From contig NW_020290012.1 in assembly GCF_003144195.1 (NCBI RefSeq), positions 62,001-126,000 on the forward strand: DNA of 64,000 nucleotides, written 5' to 3'. The DNA is from Ceraceosorus guamensis. Taxonomy: Eukaryota; Basidiomycota; Exobasidiomycetes; Ceraceosorales; Ceraceosoraceae. The notes beneath the pieces are model-generated. The model made no database searches, was not told the DNA's origin, and was given only the letters and a program-made list of their open reading frames with translations. Below are positions 1-11,398 of the stretch, one piece after another (the first letter of the stretch is position 1; each line of letters opens with the position of its first letter). The position numbers and the translations under genes were made by a program.

Positions 1-217
1 ATTGCCTGATCGAGAAGAGCATGAAGACGAGTGGGCAGATCAGAATCTCGCTGAAGACGAGGAATCTCTGGCCATGTCTGAGAGGGAGGATGGAGCTGCT
101 TTGAGCGAGGCCGAGCTGGACAGGAGAAGGAAAAGGGAGGAAGAAGCCGACATGGATGGCGGAGGAGTTTGGAAGACCGGCCAAGGCTTCTTCGAAGACA
201 GCGACGAGGAGCGTTGA
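1..217 (+). CDS. C-terminal fragment of an acidic protein, unidentified
   Basis: An open frame enters from the left edge (codons in phase from base 2) and ends at TGA 215-217. The visible 71 residues are very acidic and rich in Glu, Asp and Arg. They end in a less biased tail, GVWKTGQGFFEDSDEER, which looks like a conserved C-terminal peptide but which I cannot assign to a family. The gene is truncated by the window edge, so domain content and start are unknown. It converges on the NAPE-PLD-type gene about 1 kb downstream. That this is the end of a real gene is inferred from the open frame and the non-random tail. Confidence 0.5.
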   Translation, partial: LPDREEHEDEWADQNLAEDEESLAMSEREDGAALSEAELDRRRKREEEADMDGGGVWKTGQGFFEDSDEER

Positions 218-1263
218 AGCCTAGCCCTGATCCGTTCCCCGTCCCTTCCTGTCTAGCTGCTCGAGTGCCTATCCCCTTGCAAATTTGAGCTCCATCCAAC
301 CGAACAAGCCACTAGCTGTTGTGTTTACCACTTCCCTCATCTTCTGTCACATTCAATCGTCACCGGTGATCGATCCCGCTCCGCTAAATTTAATTCGAGA
401 TTCGCTTTCGACTCCGAGTGCAGCCAAGAGGCAAGACTTCCGATGCAAGCGCATGTCAATACACTCGTGCAACCACGAAAAGACAATCAGGTCTGCTGAA
501 AAGTGGCCAACCAACGTAAGCTCCAGCTTTTCAAGGATCCCAAAAAAAAAAAAAATCAAAAAAAAAAAAAAATCAAAAGACTAGCCCTCCGGGATGCACC
601 AAGCCCACTTGCGAGGTGTCATGCAACCGGAAGCGAAAGTCCTATGCTCAAGAGTCGAAATTCCAGGCAGGAGGCTGATCCCACTGTACTAGCCGGCCCG
701 GGCATATTTGGCATCAGAAACGCGTCGTACATATAGTAGTCGAAGCGTGCGCTCTCGGACTCCGAGGGCCTGTCGTTGAACCTTTCATAAGTATCCGAGC
801 CTGTCCGTTCATGTATACACTCACGACCCGCAACTTGGCCACGGCTACTGATGGGCTCAGAGCACATTCAAGAACGATGCGCAAGGTTGGGCCTCCATCG
901 TAAAGTACTCAGGAGTGTGATGCGCGCAACTGAGGAGCGCCGAGCACCGGGGGACGTGAGCCCTTGCACCGCGGGCAAAAAAAAGCTTGTGCAAATGCTT
1001 CATCACTGTGAGTGTGATCGATGGGCTTGATGGAGGTGTCGATGGTGTAGAAGCCCAAGGACGCACGTACGCAACGTTTGGAACGACCAAGCACTTTGAA
1101 AGTCGAAAGCATTCGTGATTGCAGTGGCGGTGCACGCGGGACCGAAAGTCGCCGCGCCATTTCAGTCCGACGAAAGCACAAAGTGTGAGATCGAGGATAG
1201 GGTATATTGCGAAGAGCAGCAGAGAATACTATCGTACAAACGAAAAACAACAAGCGTAGTGGT
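218..1263. other. Convergent intergenic spacer
   Basis: This 1 kb lies between two convergent 3' ends. It holds two A-runs at 541-574 and otherwise no coding signal: open frames are short, overlap on both strands and show no family similarity. It presumably contains the 3' UTRs of both neighbours. Confidence 0.6.
541..574. repeat. Paired poly-A runs
   Basis: Two runs of more than ten A each are separated by a TC dinucleotide. This low-complexity tract lies in the 3' spacer. Nothing suggests a retroposed poly-A tail: no flanking element or target-site duplication is visible. Confidence 0.7.
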
Positions 1264-3694
1264 TCATCTGTCAAGCCACACAGTGTGGCCGTGATCGACG
1301 ACGGTAAATTCCGGTGCCGCAGACCTGCCATTAGACGTTGCATCCTGGGCGAAGCTTGACGCCGGCAGCGCGGCGCCGTCGGCATTCCTTGAAAAGACGA
1401 TGCTTTGCTCTGAGCAGGCTTCCTTCAGATCTTGCATTGTAGAGTGAGCCTCTGCCTCGCCCGAAACGAAAGTGCCCCAGTGGATGGCCATTGCCAGCGG
1501 AGCTGCTCGCCTAGCCGAGTTTGCAGCAGCGCTATGTCCAGAGCTGTTGGCATCGATGCAGCTGTACCCGTGCGCATGAACGTCGCCATCAAGGAATTCT
1601 GCGTCCGGCACATTTGGATGTTGCATCCTCTTGAGCACTCTACAAGCATCCCAGGGGCCCATGTGATTTGCGCTCGTGAGCCCTGGACTGATGTTGGGAA
1701 ACAAGCTCCAGCCTTGTGCCTCTGTCTGAGAATCGTCACCACGAGTCGAAGATGCTTTGGGTGACGTCCAGGAAGCTAATGGATCGTACGACTTGAGGAA
1801 GGAAAGCGTGGCGCCTACGCTGATTGGCAGAAAGAGTAGATCGGGAGAGCCCAGCCGCAGAGCAATCTCGGTGAATGTCGGACAAGGAGGATACTGCACT
1901 TCTGTTGGTGATGCTCCGTTCGTGTCGAGTGTGGATGCTGACAAAGACGGGCTTGATGAACTGGCGGACGCCTCCGACAGAGGCTCAGTTTCGAGCTCTT
2001 GCAGTACCGCTTCAGACATCTTCTGCGCTCCACCAACCGCCGTTTGATCTCTTCTGCGCGCTTTGACAGCGCGTTTGCGCCTCAAGAAGCTTTCTTTTGG
2101 GCCCTCCGCGCCATGAAATTGCAATCCTGTATCACCTCCAAAGAACACTTTGTAGGATTGGTGCCCCTCCGCATCGCCAGAGCCTCGCTTGGCCTGCACT
2201 GACTCGTCGTGCTGCGCGTGCTCAACGAACCAGCTCGCCCACAAGCTGGTCCCCGCGTCCAGCCCATACCTGCCCGACCCGTGTTGGGCCGGCGTACAAG
2301 TAATCTTGACGTGATTCTCGTTCACGCTCGAGTCATCTGTTCTAAAAGAAGTATTTGAGCTGGGTCCAGCTGTGAGGGTGATGGAGTCCCACCAATCCAG
2401 CTCTTCTATGCGATCAGGCGGGATGCCCAGAGCTCCAGCATGTTGATCGCCTCCGTCCTTCGAAGCCGTGCCAACAAACCACTCTTTAAGACCGAGGGGC
2501 ACGAAGAATCTCATGCGTCTCTTGTTGTGATGCCACAGCTCAGTGATGGTCGCCAAGTCGAGATGATCGTAGTGAGAATGAGAAATCAGCACCGCGTCTA
2601 TACTAGGGAGGTCTTTGACTTCACAGGGAGACGCATAAGCTCGAGCGGGGCCAAAGTACTGCGTGGGAGAACACCTGCAAAGTGGGAAGCCTGTCAGCTG
2701 GCATCCACGTATTAGGTCACCTGAGGCTGCTGCTGCATCCTTCCATGCATTTACTGCATCTGGTCTTTCTGAGCGTCGACTCCACTTGGGACCGCCCCTT
2801 GGCCATAGAAGTTGCGCCTACTCACCTCTCAGAGAAAATCGGATCAAAGAGCAATCTGACAGAATCCTGCTCGACGCGTGCTGTCGCTCCCTCGCTAAGT
2901 TCCTCCCTTTTGCTCAAGCTTGGCATCTGCAGCAGAACCCCGGCATGGCCGAGCCAGGTAGCCCCAACGCGCTGTTTGCTCTGCTTTGCGTCGCTTGGAG
3001 CTGCAATGCCCGTCTCAGCGGCCGGTTGGGCGAAGGTTGGCTGCACCACTCGTAAGGGCACGTGGTCAGCCGTGTGAGACTCGGGCAGCTCTCCTCCGCC
3101 ACTTGCCCCTCTTCCACCTTGCAGACTAGTGCTTGAAGATGATTCCCTAGTCTCCGATTGACTTGGACTGCCCCAGTCCAGACCTGCCCAGAGCTCCGGT
3201 AGCGTCGGTTTGTGCCACGAAGGCCAGGGATTCCGGAAGCCTATGGTGCGAGGAGCCTCCTTTTTCGGAGAGGTTGCGTTCGCAGCAGCAGCATTTTGGT
3301 CGTTCTTAGAGGGCTCTTTGGTCAAACTTGAAGTGCTGACTCGGCTATGATACTGTGGCACCGGTCCGTGCGAAGACTCCAGGGCGGCTCCTGAGGCTGG
3401 GGCTGGAGTGGGTCGACCTGACCAACCGGATAACCATCCAGTCCAAGATTGCGATGGAGGGGGTGTTGGCACTACGACATGATGGGGTGGGGGCACGGCA
3501 TGGGTCACTCGAGTTATCGATAAGCGCAAGAGCTGCTGGGAGGGAGCTTCATGCTTGACCAAGGTGTGCAAGTCGAGTTGCGTCGATGCAGCCTCAGCAA
3601 GCGCTTCGTGTGCGCTTTCATTTACACCGACTTGCGAGCTCTTGGCTTCTTGCGCAGACGACTGAGATAATGGGACGGCAGCATCGCGTGACAT
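1264..3694 (-). CDS. NAPE-PLD-type metallo-beta-lactamase phosphodiesterase
   Basis: Two exons, 3694-2826 and 2674-1264, joined across a 151-nt GTGAGT...GCAG intron that splits an Arg codon; 759 aa. The join reads DPIFSERCSPTQYFGP, a hallmark of N-acylphosphatidylethanolamine-hydrolysing phospholipase D. The metal-binding HxHxDH motif is complete (HSHYDH, about residues 322-327). It is followed by FFGGDTG with the bridging Asp and by HWGTF near the C-terminus. WLGHAGVLLQ begins the beta-lactamase fold near residue 240. The N-terminal 230 residues are Ser/Pro-rich, with a WPSWHKPTLPELW segment; low-complexity insertions also interrupt the catalytic domain. The family releases N-acylethanolamines from membrane NAPEs. 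The start is the first ATG of the frame. The gene is divergent from the bHLH gene across a long spacer. Enzyme class is well supported; the in vivo substrate is inferred. Confidence 0.9.
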
Positions 3695-4120
3695 TCTATG
3701 CCGTTTGCTAGAGTCCAGCGCTACGAGAAAGCGTTTGCCTGCGGGTGTCCCTGCCTCCCGCTGCGGAAATCGTTGCGGAAATCGTTAAAGGAGATCGTCG
3801 TCGATCGCCAGTGCGACTCGCGCGAGCACCGAAGTCCGCTCTATCTTCGCAACGCAACGACCGACGAGCGCAGTCCGCGGGCAGTGACGAGCGTCGTGGC
3901 TGTAGAGTTGTTTCCGATCGTCAAGCCAGGAGGAATGGATAGCATGCAATCGCGAATGTCGAATAGCCATCATCATTTGGATGCAAATGGAGCGAACGTA
4001 GTGATTCAAATTGTTACATTGCCAAGAGGCGGGACGTTGAGGCGCACGCACCACCATGCATGCATGCACACGCACGCACGCACGGCACGCACGCGCCCGT
4101 CACCGAGCGGGGGCGCGACA

Positions 4121-4148
4121 ATCGTGAATCGTGAATCGTGAATCGTGA
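4121..4148. repeat. ATCGTGA heptamer, four tandem copies
   Basis: Four perfect head-to-tail copies of ATCGTGA. The same word and close relatives recur singly or in short tandem arrays in most spacers of this window. Confidence 0.9.
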
Positions 4149-4601
4149 ACAACGCGTGCTTACGCCCTCCCGCCTATAGCTGCTGTTGCTTGATCGCGAT
4201 GGGTCAATCTGAATCGTCGCAGCGATATCCATGGGTCGGGCACGGTCGAGTTGTGCTGCTATTCACATCATTCAATTGTCATCCACATCCGCAATTCAAG
4301 GTTGCCAAGCAATCGTGAATCTTTAGCGCGATTGTGATACACGATAGGCCATGTTGTGCAGGGAGCTGGGTCACCGCAGTCAAGAGGAACAAAGCGGTGC
4401 GCGTTGAGAGCAATCACAATCGCCAACGATCGATGCGCACACGTTCAGCAGCTGTACGGTACCGGTACACATGTGGATAGCTAGCTGCCCATGCTGCAGC
4501 GAGCGACCATGCCTACAGGCTGGCTGGGCTTGACCGCGATCTCCATCGTCGAATCGGATCCGCATGAAAGGAGTTGATTGCACGCCAACAGCTACACTCA
4601 C

Positions 4602-4645
4602 GACTCGGACTCGCACTCGCACTCGGACTCGGACTCAGACTCACA
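4602..4645. repeat. ACTCGG/ACTCGC hexamer array
   Basis: About seven imperfect copies of a six-base unit, ACTCGG alternating with ACTCGC and ending in ACTCAG/ACTCAC. This is an intergenic microsatellite. Confidence 0.8.
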
Positions 4646-4853
4646 CAGTCACGAGTCGTGAGGATTGATTGGCTCACGACACTCTGCACCACGAATGCGA
4701 GCACACGCAGCGGGCAGCGCTTGGCATGTCAACGACGTCATTGGTGAATGAGATAACAAAAGTGCGCTCGCTTTGTTGGTGAAGAAAGCGTCTTTCCTGC
4801 TTGAAGAGTCCCGAACACATGCACAAGGATCAAAATCAAAATCGTGAATCCAG

Positions 4854-4854
<1 letters not shown>

Positions 4855-4893
<39 letters not shown>
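4855..4893. repeat. GGCA tetranucleotide microsatellite
   Basis: An uninterrupted (GGCA)n tract of about ten units in the spacer. Confidence 0.95.
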
Positions 4894-5098
4894 CCAGGCC
4901 CCCCTTTGCGGCTGGCTGCGTGCGGTGGGATGCAATAGAACGCACCTCCACGTACGTCGGTCAGCACAATCCTGACTCGACACTCACGACTGGACATCTC
5001 TTTGAGACCAAACTAAGTCCGCTCGCGTGTGGCTTTCTTAGCTGCTGGCGGTGATGTTCGTCTGTGTGCGGCTGGGGCTGAACGCGCTGCCGCTGGAG

Positions 5099-5140
5099 CT
5101 GACTGACTGACTGACTGACTGACTGACTGACTGACTGACT
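5099..5140. repeat. GACT tetranucleotide microsatellite
   Basis: An uninterrupted (GACT)n tract of about ten units, some 200 bp from the (GGCA)n tract. Confidence 0.95.
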
Positions 5141-5875
5141 TTGAAATGGAGACAGACGCGCTCGATCGTGCAGCGATCAAGCAGCGGAGCGAGCGACCGA
5201 CCGCATTGAAGTAAGTGGAGCTGGCAGACTTGCGGGCAGAGCCTCGTGTCGCTCTATGCTCACGACACTCACCACAAGCGCCTCACAATACTTGCTCACG
5301 CTCTTGTCGCGCCGTCGTGCACTTTGGGTGCGGTTCGACATCGCGGAGGGATCGATGGACTTGCAAGATATATGGCAGGCGGGGGGATATGCGTCCCTTT
5401 GCTTGCTCGCCGCGGGCATGTTACCCGGCAAAGATTCACGATTGCGGCTGTAGACCGCGATCCCAATCACAGATTGTGAATCCGTGATGGATCACGAGGC
5501 GGTAGGTATGCAAGGATGCCCGCACAAGCAATGTTGAATCCTGAACAATTCGATGATTGAAGTACGAAGGTATGAACATGACCCGCTCTTCCCTTCTTAT
5601 CTCGCGACGGCGTGAGGCTGTTGATATCAGAGTCACGAGTGTGAGTGAAGTCCGCGACTGACTGAATGGCTGACGGTGTGTGTCCCATCGCCATCGGCTA
5701 TCCTCGTGGGTGAAGAGCGTGCCTCGAGCATCGGTCGAGTATTCGGTCGCACTGGAGGATCGTGTGTCACACTCACCAATTCAAGGGGTCAAAGAGCTTC
5801 ACTAGAGCGAAAAGCAAGGGAATCGAAATCCATTCATTCAAATTAAGGTTCCATCAGAATCGAATGTTGAAGCGG

Positions 5876-5892
5876 GATCGATCGATCGATCG
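5876..5892. repeat. GATC tetranucleotide run
   Basis: Four copies of GATC in tandem, just before a (GT)n tract. Confidence 0.8.
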
Positions 5893-5909
5893 AAGAACAT
5901 CGCATGTGC

Positions 5910-5938
<29 letters not shown>
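5910..5938. repeat. GT dinucleotide microsatellite
   Basis: About fourteen GT units about 640 bp upstream of the bHLH start codon. Confidence 0.95.
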
Positions 5939-5941
<3 letters not shown>

Positions 5942-6576
5942 TGTGCGTCCAGCAGGCGAATGCGCGGCAGAGTTGTGAGTGCGGGGCGAGGCCGCGTGTG
6001 GGCCCATCCACCCAGCATCCATGCACCTCTCGACCGTGAGGCAAATCTGCAGCAGCCCGCGCCTGCTGCACGCTCATGCGCACCGCAATTTTGGCCGGCT
6101 TCTCCGCATTCTCCCTCCTCTCCATCAATCCTCAAGCTGAGCCCGACCAATCAAGCGTACGACATCCTGCACCATCCCTCCCTCATCGCACACCAAGCTT
6201 CTCCGCTCGCGGCAGCATTCGACGCTCGACGCTCTTGTCTCCACCCACGAAGCAGACGTTTCTCTGATTTGCACACACGCGTCCCGCCTGCTCCTCGCAC
6301 CTCTTGCATTGCGCACAGCTCTCTCTCATTCCGTGCAACGCCGTTGGCTGCCTTCACTTTCGCCGGCGGCTAACGACGAAGCTCAGTGTGCGCCTCGACA
6401 ACTTCTTTGAGCTGCTTGACTGCGTTATATTCCACCACCTTTCTGGGTTTCTAGAGCGATATCGTTAGCCCCAGAGAATCTGCCTGATCTCATCGCAAGG
6501 CAACGAGCTCCCTCGACACTCTGCTTTCGCAGACGCACATTGGTGCTCCTGTGCACCGGAGAGAGCAGCGCGCACC

Positions 6577-8347
6577 ATGGATCGGATGGAGCATCATGCT
6601 GAAGGTGGAGCCTCTGGTGCTGCGCACTCCAGCGGAAGCGGCAGTTGGCAGAGCAGCAAGACCACCACACAGCCCGGCGCCGCTGCAGCTTTCGAGCTGC
6701 CGAGCATGCCAGTACCCTATGAAGGTGAGTCAGCCACGCGAACCGTCTTGGTCAGGAGGGCTGCTCCACGCGGCCCCACCCCCAAGCTCAACAACATATC
6801 CACTTGCCCATCTAGACTTTCAAGTCTCACTGGATTTGCCCTCAAGTCTAGACGCTGCCGACTTTTCACTATTGGCTTCACCAGGCTTTGCAGACATGCT
6901 GCCAAATCTATCTGGACCCTCAGCATTCTCTCCAATACCCAGCACGAGCGCGCTCTTCTCCAGCTTGGGAGCTAGGGCGAGCATGACTCCCCATGCTGGA
7001 GATGAAGGAGGCCGAAATGGTGTTGGCGGACTTCACCTTGCTAGCGCGCCGTACCAAGACGGGACGGCGGGGGCAGGGAGCGCATCTGTGCCACCGTCCG
7101 GACATTCAATGTTCTCCTTTGACGATTTGACAAGCCGAGCAGCTGAGCAGCACGAGAACAAGCAAGGGAACCTCACCTCTTCTTTGTTCGATGCGAGCGA
7201 GTCGAGCTTCTTGGACAATTTTTTGGGCGGATTCGACTCCAGCTGGGATTTCAATCCTTCTTTGCCCGACAATATGCCATCCTTTGCCGATGCGCAAAGA
7301 TTGGCTGCAACGGCGGGCGCAAGCTTCGCCAATTCTTACGACGCTGCCAATGCGGGCAAGTACATGGCAGGTGGGCAGAATCGCCCGAGGCGACTGAGGC
7401 CTGCCGTATCGAACAGTGGCTCCACCCCGCGTGGCGGAGACGCCGTCAGCGACACCACTAGTCCTACCGGAGAGGGGCCAGAAGCGACAGCCGGCGCCGC
7501 TTTTGGCCGCGCGTTGGATGGCTGGGCTAACGAAGAGATGCAAGGTGACGATGAGCGAGGTCGTGGCCCAGGAAGGAAACGGAGCGCTGCGCATCTGCCC
7601 CACCTCCCGCAACATGCTACCCAGCCCTACATGTATCCTCCAGCAGGCTCCATCCCGGGATCCGCTCTGCCTTTCAATCTACCCCAAGGCTTCTTACATC
7701 AACCTTATGGGGCAGATGGCATGGATGTGGACCAGTCTTCGGCACATCCGATGACCTCGGGAAAGAAGATGAAAGCGGAAGCTGCTGATGCGGAGGACGA
7801 GGCTCAAGAATCTGATGATGGCACGCCGGGAGGAGGAGCTTCAGCGGATGCGCAAGCCGCGCGGAAGGAATTATTGACGGATGGTGAGAAGCGGCAAAAC
7901 CACATCTTGTCGGAGCAACGGAGACGGAATCATATTCGAGAAGCTTTCAAGGAACTGGTGGAGCTGTTGGAAGCAGGCAGGGCATTTGGAGCGAGGGGAC
8001 TGGGAATGTCTTCTGGAGCGGGTACTGGTATAGAAGATGAAGGTTTGGACGATCGAGAGTCGGACGATGTGCACTCGTCGGAGGACGACGATGTGTCTCG
8101 AGCAAAGCGGAGGAAAGCGAGGAACAAGCGAGCGATGCCTGGAGGTGGAAGGGGCAAGGGAAGAGGAAGAGGAGGAAGCGCTGGAGGTGGAGCTGGCTCC
8201 AAGAGTGCCGTGCTGTTCCAGACGGTCGATCTGGTCAGGTGGCTTGATGGAAGGAAATTGGGCTTAGAGCAGCAGTGCGAAATCTTGGAGCGCGTAGCTG
8301 CTGGTGCGGATCCGGCAACATTGATCCAAGCACCTCCGTCGGCGTAG
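6577..8347 (+). CDS. bHLH transcription factor with an extended loop
   Basis: Two exons, 6577-6724 and 6816-8347, separated by a 91-nt GTGAGT...CTAG intron; 559 aa. The join reads VPYEDFQVSLDLPSS. The first about 400 residues are Ser/Gly/Ala-rich and look like activation or disordered sequence. The basic region and helix 1 lie near residues 400-430 (EKRQNHILSEQRRRNHIREA), with the E and R residues that contact an E-box. Helix 2 (VDLVRWLDGRKLGLEQQ) follows only after a loop of roughly 73 residues that is acidic, then Arg/Lys-rich, then Gly-rich. Typical loops are 5-20 residues. No splice pair removes the insert. The fold suggests a nuclear DNA-binding dimer of the Ino4/Myc-like superfamily; target genes are unknown. 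The chosen start is the ATG whose frame continues across the intron. Confidence 0.85.
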
Positions 8348-9376
8348 ACCTCAGAGCCGCTACTCGATACGCCGTAGACGCGCTCAATACCCACCTTTCC
8401 GCTTCCTATCGCATCGACTCGCTCCATCTCCTCGTCATCAGTAGACGTCACATCGTGTATTATTCTCCAATCGCATGGAAGTGTCGCACTTGGCAGACCC
8501 CGCCGCCGCATCATTGCTGACTTGAGTGCTGAGCATGGAATCAAATCCCAACCAGATACCTCCTTGCTCCCACGCCTTGGCTGCCTGGCTGCTAATCTTT
8601 TGATTGTCGCAATGCCTTTCAAGCCCAGCCAAAAGCGGATATGAAGCTGTCCGTCCATCCGCATCTTGGTCGTGCTCCATAATTTTGAGTGTTGAATGGA
8701 CACCGCCGTCGAGCCGGCTCGAATTCGAGATCAAGGATGCTTGATAGTTGGGTTCTCTGAGTCACGTGACGCTTGTTGCGCTTGCCCTCGCTTTCATGCA
8801 CACGTTTCAATCAATTGAATTTGTTGGAGACGGAGAGGCGGTGTGTCGCACGCCTCGCCCTTTTTTTTTTCCTTTTGTTCTAAAAAAGCTTTGCGCCGTG
8901 CAGATGGTGCAAATTCAAATCGTGAAGCTGCGTGCTTAAGCGGTCGCTCGGGCAACGCCGAAGCTGCATGCATGGAGACCGCCCGAGTGCCTTTGTAGTG
9001 TGAGTCAAGAGAGTGTGAGTCAGGTGGTTGGGTGGGTGTGCCCTGAGCCCCTGCAGTGACCAAGGTGATTCAAGATTTCGCGATTGTGATTGCGATGGGA
9101 GCGAATGTAAAGTCATGAGTGAGGAAGTCCTGCATAGCCATGAGTGAGGATTAAGTCCTGCATGGACCTTCGAATCGAAATCCGAGAGCTCCTCCACCAG
9201 CAACGTCCACCACCATACACGTCCGGCGCACACTTCGTCTCCTCTAGCCCCACGAGGCCTTGTGACAGCGCTGCAAAACGACCCGCCTTTGTGCGCTGAA
9301 GAGGAAAGCCGTACTTGTACCGGCTCGTATTAAAGTCGCGCGAGAGAGACACGATTTTGAGCGGCAACGCGCCAAA
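8348..9376. other. Intergenic spacer, no supported gene
   Basis: Holds the bHLH 3' UTR, a T-run near 8863-8872 and scattered short repeats. A minus-strand open frame (8438-8666) was considered and set aside. The promoter of the following small gene must lie in the last few hundred bases. Confidence 0.55.
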
Positions 9377-10321
9377 ATGGGAAACGGAAATCGTGCCCAA
9401 CAGAAGCGGGAACGCAATGCTAAAGAGGCGAAAAAGGGACCCACTTCTCAGCTCAAGGCTAATCGTGAGTGCCGTCAAGGGTGCAATGAGGGTCTGCCTT
9501 CGGAGTGGTTGGCTTGGACAGGCATGCCGCTCTGCTAGGCTTTCCACACCGTGCGATTGTGGGTGCATATGACTCAGCTAGCGTTCTCGCACTCTTCACC
9601 TGCGCTCGCACACGCACACACACACACAGAGGCATCCCTGACTGTGCAGTGCGGCATCTGCAAACATCCTTTCATGAGCGTGAGTTGTGATCAAGAGTTG
9701 TTGAATCCCGCCGATGTAAGAGCTGTGTGTGAGCTGCCGAACTGATCTAGAGTGTCGCCTTCCTTTCTGCTGTCACAGACTGTCCGAGCGCCTGCTGTGA
9801 GCATCTCTTCGAGCTGCTAGGCAAACACTGGTGGAGAGGGCCCCCTTTCGGATGCTTGAATATAAGGAAGGCATGGCGCAGGGCACGAGCCGTCCTATGA
9901 TATGGCATTTGGTCTAGCCAGACGCCTTCATGAGCAGTGTCTTTAGGTGGTCCCCATGAAGGAAGGCTCGAGCCGGGCGTAACGGCGCTCTCAAAGCCTC
10001 TGTTGTCATGAATGACGCGGGGATGGACAAGGGCGCCGGGCACGGAGGGTCGTGTCACCTTTTCGCTCCTTTGATGAGCCTTGGAACCCTCTCGCCGCGC
10101 ACTTTACCCGCGCTGACCTTTAATATCCACGACCCATCTCTCACCCCTTCCCATGCCGCTCAGCTGATGGAGCACATCAACGGAAAGGTGAGGAGAATAG
10201 AGAATCTTCGGCGCCGAACGGCCCATCTTGGCTCGCAGCTGAACGTTCATTCCCTATTCGACCCTCGCAGCATCCAGGCAAGGACATCAAGACGTGCTTC
10301 CCCACGTTCAGTGCAGCCTGA
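9377..10321 (+). CDS. Small 4F5/zinc-finger (SERF-like, zf-met2) protein in five exons
   Basis: The exons are 9377-9464, 9630-9679, 9779-9796, 10164-10187 and 10271-10321 (88, 50, 18, 24 and 51 nt). They add up to 76 aa with all phases matching. Joined, the protein starts MGNGNRAQQKRERNAKEAKK, a 4F5-type basic N-terminus. It continues SQLKANQASLTVQCGICKHP with a CxxC knuckle, then TVRAPALMEH, and closes with HINGKHPGKDIKTCFPTF. This is the order of the conserved eukaryotic 4F5 plus zf-met2 family of about 70-80 aa. Introns are 165, 99, 367 and 83 nt, with GTGAGT, GTGAGT, GTGAGC and GTGAGG donors; CTGACC or CTGAAC precedes the last two acceptors. The family is poorly characterised, probably nucleic-acid or aggregation related. 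Only the splice model is inferred; the family match is strong. Confidence 0.85.
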
Positions 10322-11398
10322 TCAGGAGCGCTCGAAGTGCTGCTGACAAGCCCTGCACATTGTGCCTCGCCACGGCCATCGCTCCACGTCCGACATTGTC
10401 AACTTCCCTCGGCGCCGCCGTGCGCGCCTGTTGTACATCCAATATCCCATCATAGAGTCCTTCATCCATAATAAGCACATAGAGCCCCTCAGTCTTGTTG
10501 GAGGTCCGCAAGCGTTCCCAGTTAGCACTGCCTCCAGTCCGCGTCGTGAGCGCGAGAGAACACTCTTGACTGGCGACTGTACCAGCTTGCTAGGGTCATT
10601 TTGCATGCTTCCCTCTGGATTTTCTGATGCTTTCTGAGGATGAGTCGCTAGCCGGAGTAGAAGAGACAACAAAGTCTTGAGTGGCCCAAAGGACCGATTC
10701 ACCACCTGCGCGCTAGGTCAAACACGTAAAGTTTGCCTGAAGAATCACACTCGACTAGCGACTCACTCAAGACTTGAGCCGTTTAAAGTCTTGAGCTGTT
10801 AGCTGATGTGTTTGCACGAGCACGCAAGAGAGACGAGATCGATCCCACCGAATTGCGTGAGGCGGTGACTTGGCGCGCGTTGGACTGCGCGGATATTCTT
10901 GCGGCAGGGATTTGATTACCGCCACCTACATTCACGTGATTCGTGATTCACGACTCGTGATTCTTGATTGATATCATCATGTGCCCATCAGCCCATGCAT
11001 GCAGCAAGGCCTAGTACACTCATGACTCACGACCGGCAGCAGCAGCAGAGTGCGGTAGCTTCATTTGTGATATGCGATTGCACGCAGCACACCCACTGAC
11101 TCTTGACTCACCACTCACAACTCGATTCTGACTACGTCAAGCACATTACGACCCTGCCATCGCTTGCTCCGTCCACTCAAAGCTACACAGGCGCTTCAAA
11201 TTGGCTGCCTCCCCTCTCACAACCGGACCCTTTCGCCGCCGTGGTTGTGGCGTGCCCAGCACCAGGAGAAGTACGCCAGCAGGAGGCTTCTAGTGTAGGG
11301 TAGGCTCTGCCTACTCGACCAGCTTCAGCTCCACTGCTTCAAGCGTATCCGCTACTGATCTTGTCGCCTCACAATCTTGTTGACGCCTCACTCTAACA
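10322..11398. other. Intergenic spacer upstream of UBR1
   Basis: No gene is supported. It contains AAGTCTTGAG words at about 10673 and 10785 and a palindromic CTCAAGACTTGAG at about 10767. A GTGATTC-type cluster lies at 10931-10970. A C/T-rich stretch before 11399 is probably the UBR1 promoter. Confidence 0.55.

Larger units (their letters stand above)
3695..6576. other. Long divergent intergenic region rich in tandem repeats
   Basis: These 2.9 kb separate two divergent genes and must hold both promoters. No supportable gene is visible. The content is mainly short tandem repeats (listed separately), scattered TCACGA/TCGTGA words, and a C/T-rich stretch at about 6090-6330 just upstream of the bHLH gene that resembles a fungal pyrimidine-rich core promoter. 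Confidence 0.6.

Noticed and set aside
5762-6373. A 203-codon plus-strand frame upstream of the bHLH gene
   Set aside because: It runs through the (GT)n tract and a C/T-rich promoter; composition reflects repeats.
8438-8666. A 76-codon minus-strand frame (MEHDQDADGRTASYPLL...)
   Set aside because: It has an ATG and fair composition but lies in the bHLH 3' region, with no family, promoter or splice support.
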